Below are positions 5,032 through 6,680 of a stretch of 6,680 bases of DNA, one piece after another. A program made the translations under genes and the position numbers. Origin of the DNA: Lachnoclostridium sp. UBA6558 (GTDB lineage Bacteria; Bacillota; Clostridia; Lachnospirales; Lachnospiraceae); the NCBI GenBank assembly GCA_002434335.1, contig DJJW01000083.1, positions 16,375-23,054 of the forward strand, written 5' to 3'. The first letter of the stretch is position 1, and every line of letters starts with the position of its first letter. The notes below the pieces were generated by a model. It was not told the DNA's origin and did not search any database. It saw nothing but the letters and a program-made list of their open reading frames with translations.

Positions 5032-5892
5032 ATGAAGCTTTATTATGATACCGTTAACATTACTTTTTATATGGAACAGTACAGGATTTCATCTCTCCAT
5101 TTTGTATACGAGCAATTTCTGCGTTCAATACCCTGTCACAGTCACAGTGACAACAGTTACGAAATCCATTACATCTCCCATGGTAAAGGAAACGTCAAGA
5201 TCAATGGTGTCCTTTATCCTATTGTACCTAACACTCTGTATATTACCGGCCCTCATGTGGAACATGAGCAAATACCCGATGCACAGGATCCCATGTTTGA
5301 ATATTGTATATATCTGAAAACGGAAAAATTAAGTAAAAGAAAACAACAAAAAAAAGCTGATAATTACATGCAGCTTTTTTTAGAAACAGCCTTTTGGTTT
5401 GGTCAGGACAGTCAGAATATTCATTCTCTGATGCAGCAAATATTTTATGAATTGGAGAAAAAATATGACGGTTATCATAAACTGGTAGAAACTCTTTTAC
5501 AGCAGCTTATCATAAAGATGACCAGAAATTATGTATGTATTCCAATAAATCAGGAAAAGACTATCCCTTTTGATCTGGGTTATGGAAAATTCCTCATAAT
5601 AGAAGAATACTTCTTATACGAGTATAAGAAGCTCTCTTTAAACATTTTATCGGAACGCTTAGGCTTAGGCCCAAGACAGACAGAGCGGCTCTTAAAAAAG
5701 CACTATGGTAAATCCTTTCTTCAGAAAAAAACAGAGGCCAGAATGTCTGCCGCATTAATCCTTCTTTTGGATCCCAATAAGCGTATTACTGATATTGCCC
5801 TGGATATCGGATATTCCTCATCCGAACATTTTTCCAATGCCTTTAAGAGATATTTTGGTATGACTGCCAGAGAATACCGTAAAAAATGCTGA
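5032..5892 (+). CDS. AraC-family transcriptional regulator with N-terminal cupin domain
   Basis: A 286-residue regulator of normal length. Residues about 30-95 form the cupin-like sensor (HSHSDNSYEIHYISHGKGNVKINGV, then GPHVEHEQ), with His36, His38, Glu44 and His78 in the places typical of these beta-barrel effector domains. The C-terminal two-HTH AraC domain spans about 200-284. Its first HTH is near LSLNILSERLGLGPRQTERLLKKHYG, and the second is the family hallmark ITDIALDIGYSSSEHFSNAFKRYFGMTAREYRK. It most likely senses the sugar or a pathway intermediate and controls the divergent fucU operon and itself; this comes from the arrangement, not from direct evidence. The start is supported by AGAAAGGA (5018-5025) 6 nt before the ATG. 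Its last codons overlap a hairpin that seems to terminate the convergent accA gene. Confidence 0.92.
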   Translation: MKLYYDTVNITFYMEQYRISSLHFVYEQFLRSIPCHSHSDNSYEIHYISHGKGNVKINGVLYPIVPNTLYITGPHVEHEQIPDAQDPMFEYCIYLKTEKLSKRKQQKKADNYMQLFLETAFWFGQDSQNIHSLMQQIFYELEKKYDGYHKLVETLLQQLIIKMTRNYVCIPINQEKTIPFDLGYGKFLIIEEYFLYEYKKLSLNILSERLGLGPRQTERLLKKHYGKSFLQKKTEARMSAALILLLDPNKRITDIALDIGYSSSEHFSNAFKRYFGMTAREYRKKC

Positions 5893-5953
5893 AGACATTG
5901 TCTTCCGGATGAAGAACGAAAATATCTTCTTCATCTTTCAACAATCTTCAGCA
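5881..5953 (-). terminator. Long intrinsic terminator of accA, overlapping the end of the AraC gene
   Basis: Read on the minus strand, TGCTGAAGA (5945-5953) pairs perfectly with TCTTCAGCA (5887-5895), TTGT (5941-5944) with ACAA (5898-5901), and GATGAAGAA (5927-5935) with TTCTTCATC (5908-5916), around a 10-nt loop. This gives about 22 bp in three segments, followed directly by TTTTTT (5881-5886). It begins 11 bp after the accA stop. The T-tract and the stem base are formed by the AraC gene's last codons and stop. On the plus strand there is no T-run after the stem, so it is a weaker terminator for the AraC transcript. Confidence 0.7.
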
Positions 5954-5963
5954 CCATAAGCGG

Positions 5964-6680
5964 CTATATTTTTCGAAATCTTTCATAACGCTGTTGCGTT
6001 ATTTCGTCAGTGTCTTTATTTTTATAGGAAAGTATAAAGGATAGAATCTCTGTCCTTAAGGAATCTGCCACACAGCACAAATTCTCCAGTTTCAGAGGTT
6101 CTTCTTCCGGAATAATCCGTTCGATAATGTGAAGCTCCAGGAGGTCTTTTGCCGTTATCTTCATCACTTCTGCTGCTTCCGCTGCCTTCTTGCTGTCTTT
6201 CCAGAGTATGGAGGCAAAGCCTTCCGGTGATAGTATGGAATATATCGCATTCTCCATCATCCATACTTCATTTGCTACTGCTAAAGCAAGGGCTCCTCCG
6301 CTGCCTCCTTCACCGATAATAATACTTAGAACCGGTACTTTAAGACCAGACATTTCAAAGAGATTTCTGGCTATTGCTTCTCCCTGACCTCTTTCTTCTG
6401 CTTCTATGCCAGGATAGGCTCCAGGGGTATCTACAAAGCAGATTACCGGCCTGTTAAATTTCTCTGCCTGCTTCATCAATCTTAAGGCTTTACGGTATCC
6501 TGAAGGATTAGCCATTCCGTAATTACGCCTGGCATTTTCTTTGAGATTACGGCCCTTTTGAAGACCGATTACCGTTACATATTCCCCGTCTATCACAGCA
6601 ATTCCACCGATGACCGCACCATCGTCTTTCCCTTGCCTGTCACCGTGGAGCTCTGTAAATTTATTAAAGATACCGCTGAT
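5964..6680 (-). CDS. accA: Acetyl-CoA carboxylase carboxyltransferase subunit alpha, partial (5' end outside window)
   Basis: The last 238 residues of AccA, running off the right edge. The frame stays open to base 6680, and the residues nearest the edge read FNKFTELHGDRQGKDDGAVIGGIA, the conserved AccA entry to the crotonase-like fold. A GTG at 6594-6596 is therefore an internal Val and not a start. Further hallmarks are NYGMANPSGYRKALRLM, FVDTPGAYPG, EERGQGEAIARNL, IGEGGSGGALALAVA and SPEGFASILWKD. With the beta subunit AccD, AccA transfers the carboxyl group from carboxybiotin to acetyl-CoA to give malonyl-CoA, the first step of fatty acid synthesis in the cytoplasm. Judged by family length, some 20-80 N-terminal residues lie outside. 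In Firmicutes accA usually follows accD, so fatty-acid genes are expected beyond the edge. It is core metabolism, unrelated to the neighbouring sugar operon, and ends in the hairpin at 5881-5953. Confidence 0.95.
   Translation of the reverse strand: MSGIFNKFTELHGDRQGKDDGAVIGGIAVIDGEYVTVIGLQKGRNLKENARRNYGMANPSGYRKALRLMKQAEKFNRPVICFVDTPGAYPGIEAEERGQGEAIARNLFEMSGLKVPVLSIIIGEGGSGGALALAVANEVWMMENAIYSILSPEGFASILWKDSKKAAEAAEVMKITAKDLLELHIIERIIPEEEPLKLENLCCVADSLRTEILSFILSYKNKDTDEITQQRYERFRKI

Noticed and set aside
5045..5317. Alternative plus-strand frame inside the AraC gene
   Set aside because: The AraC frame has clear cupin and HTH signatures and its own SD; this one is a shadow.
6022..6264. Overlapping minus-strand frame inside accA
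   Set aside because: It lies in another frame of a strongly conserved gene, and its translation shows no recognisable domain.
6594..6596. GTG as the start of accA
   Set aside because: The frame continues upstream to the window edge with conserved AccA residues (FTELHGDR, DDGAVIGG), so the GTG is internal.

Overview
The window looks like chromosome of a low-GC Gram-positive anaerobe of the Clostridia, most likely Lachnospiraceae. The grounds are AT-rich spacers, strong GGAGG-type ribosome binding sites, a separate acetyl-CoA carboxylase alpha subunit, and an AraC regulator with an N-terminal cupin beside sugar enzymes. The genus is not resolved, and the assignment rests on style rather than on a marker gene.

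Layout: (1) 15-501, minus strand: a two-gene stress cassette, a CsbD-like protein followed by a GlsB/YeaQ/YmgE-type small membrane protein. (2) 502-981: an AT-rich spacer without genes that holds a degenerate tandem array, about nine copies with a 16-bp period at 785-928. (3) 982-4663, minus strand: a probable four-gene sugar-oxidation operon, in transcription order fucU-type mutarotase, glucose-1-dehydrogenase-like oxidoreductase, zinc dehydrogenase resembling L-galactonate/threonine dehydrogenases, and amidohydrolase_2-family hydrolase. The last two genes overlap by 4 bp. (4) 4664-5031: the divergent control region, with a plausible promoter for each side, a pair of near-identical direct repeats, two dyads, and a 162-bp palindromic MITE-like element between the regulator's promoter and its start codon. 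(5) 5032-5892, plus strand: the AraC-family regulator. (6) 5964-6680, minus strand: the 3' part of accA, cut by the window end. It converges on the regulator and seems to end at a long hairpin whose T-tract lies inside the regulator's last codons.

How the parts may work together (inference): the mutarotase supplies the right anomer of a fucose/galactose-configured aldose, the GDH-like enzyme oxidises C1 to a lactone, the amidohydrolase opens the lactone to an aldonate, and the zinc dehydrogenase oxidises the aldonate or a related polyol. No transporter, dehydratase, kinase or aldolase is in view, so the route is incomplete here. The AraC protein is the natural candidate to sense the sugar and act at the direct repeats. 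The most notable items are the unusual combination of enzymes, the GDH-like protein that has lost its structural-zinc cysteines, the palindromic element in the regulator's leader, and the 16-bp tandem array.
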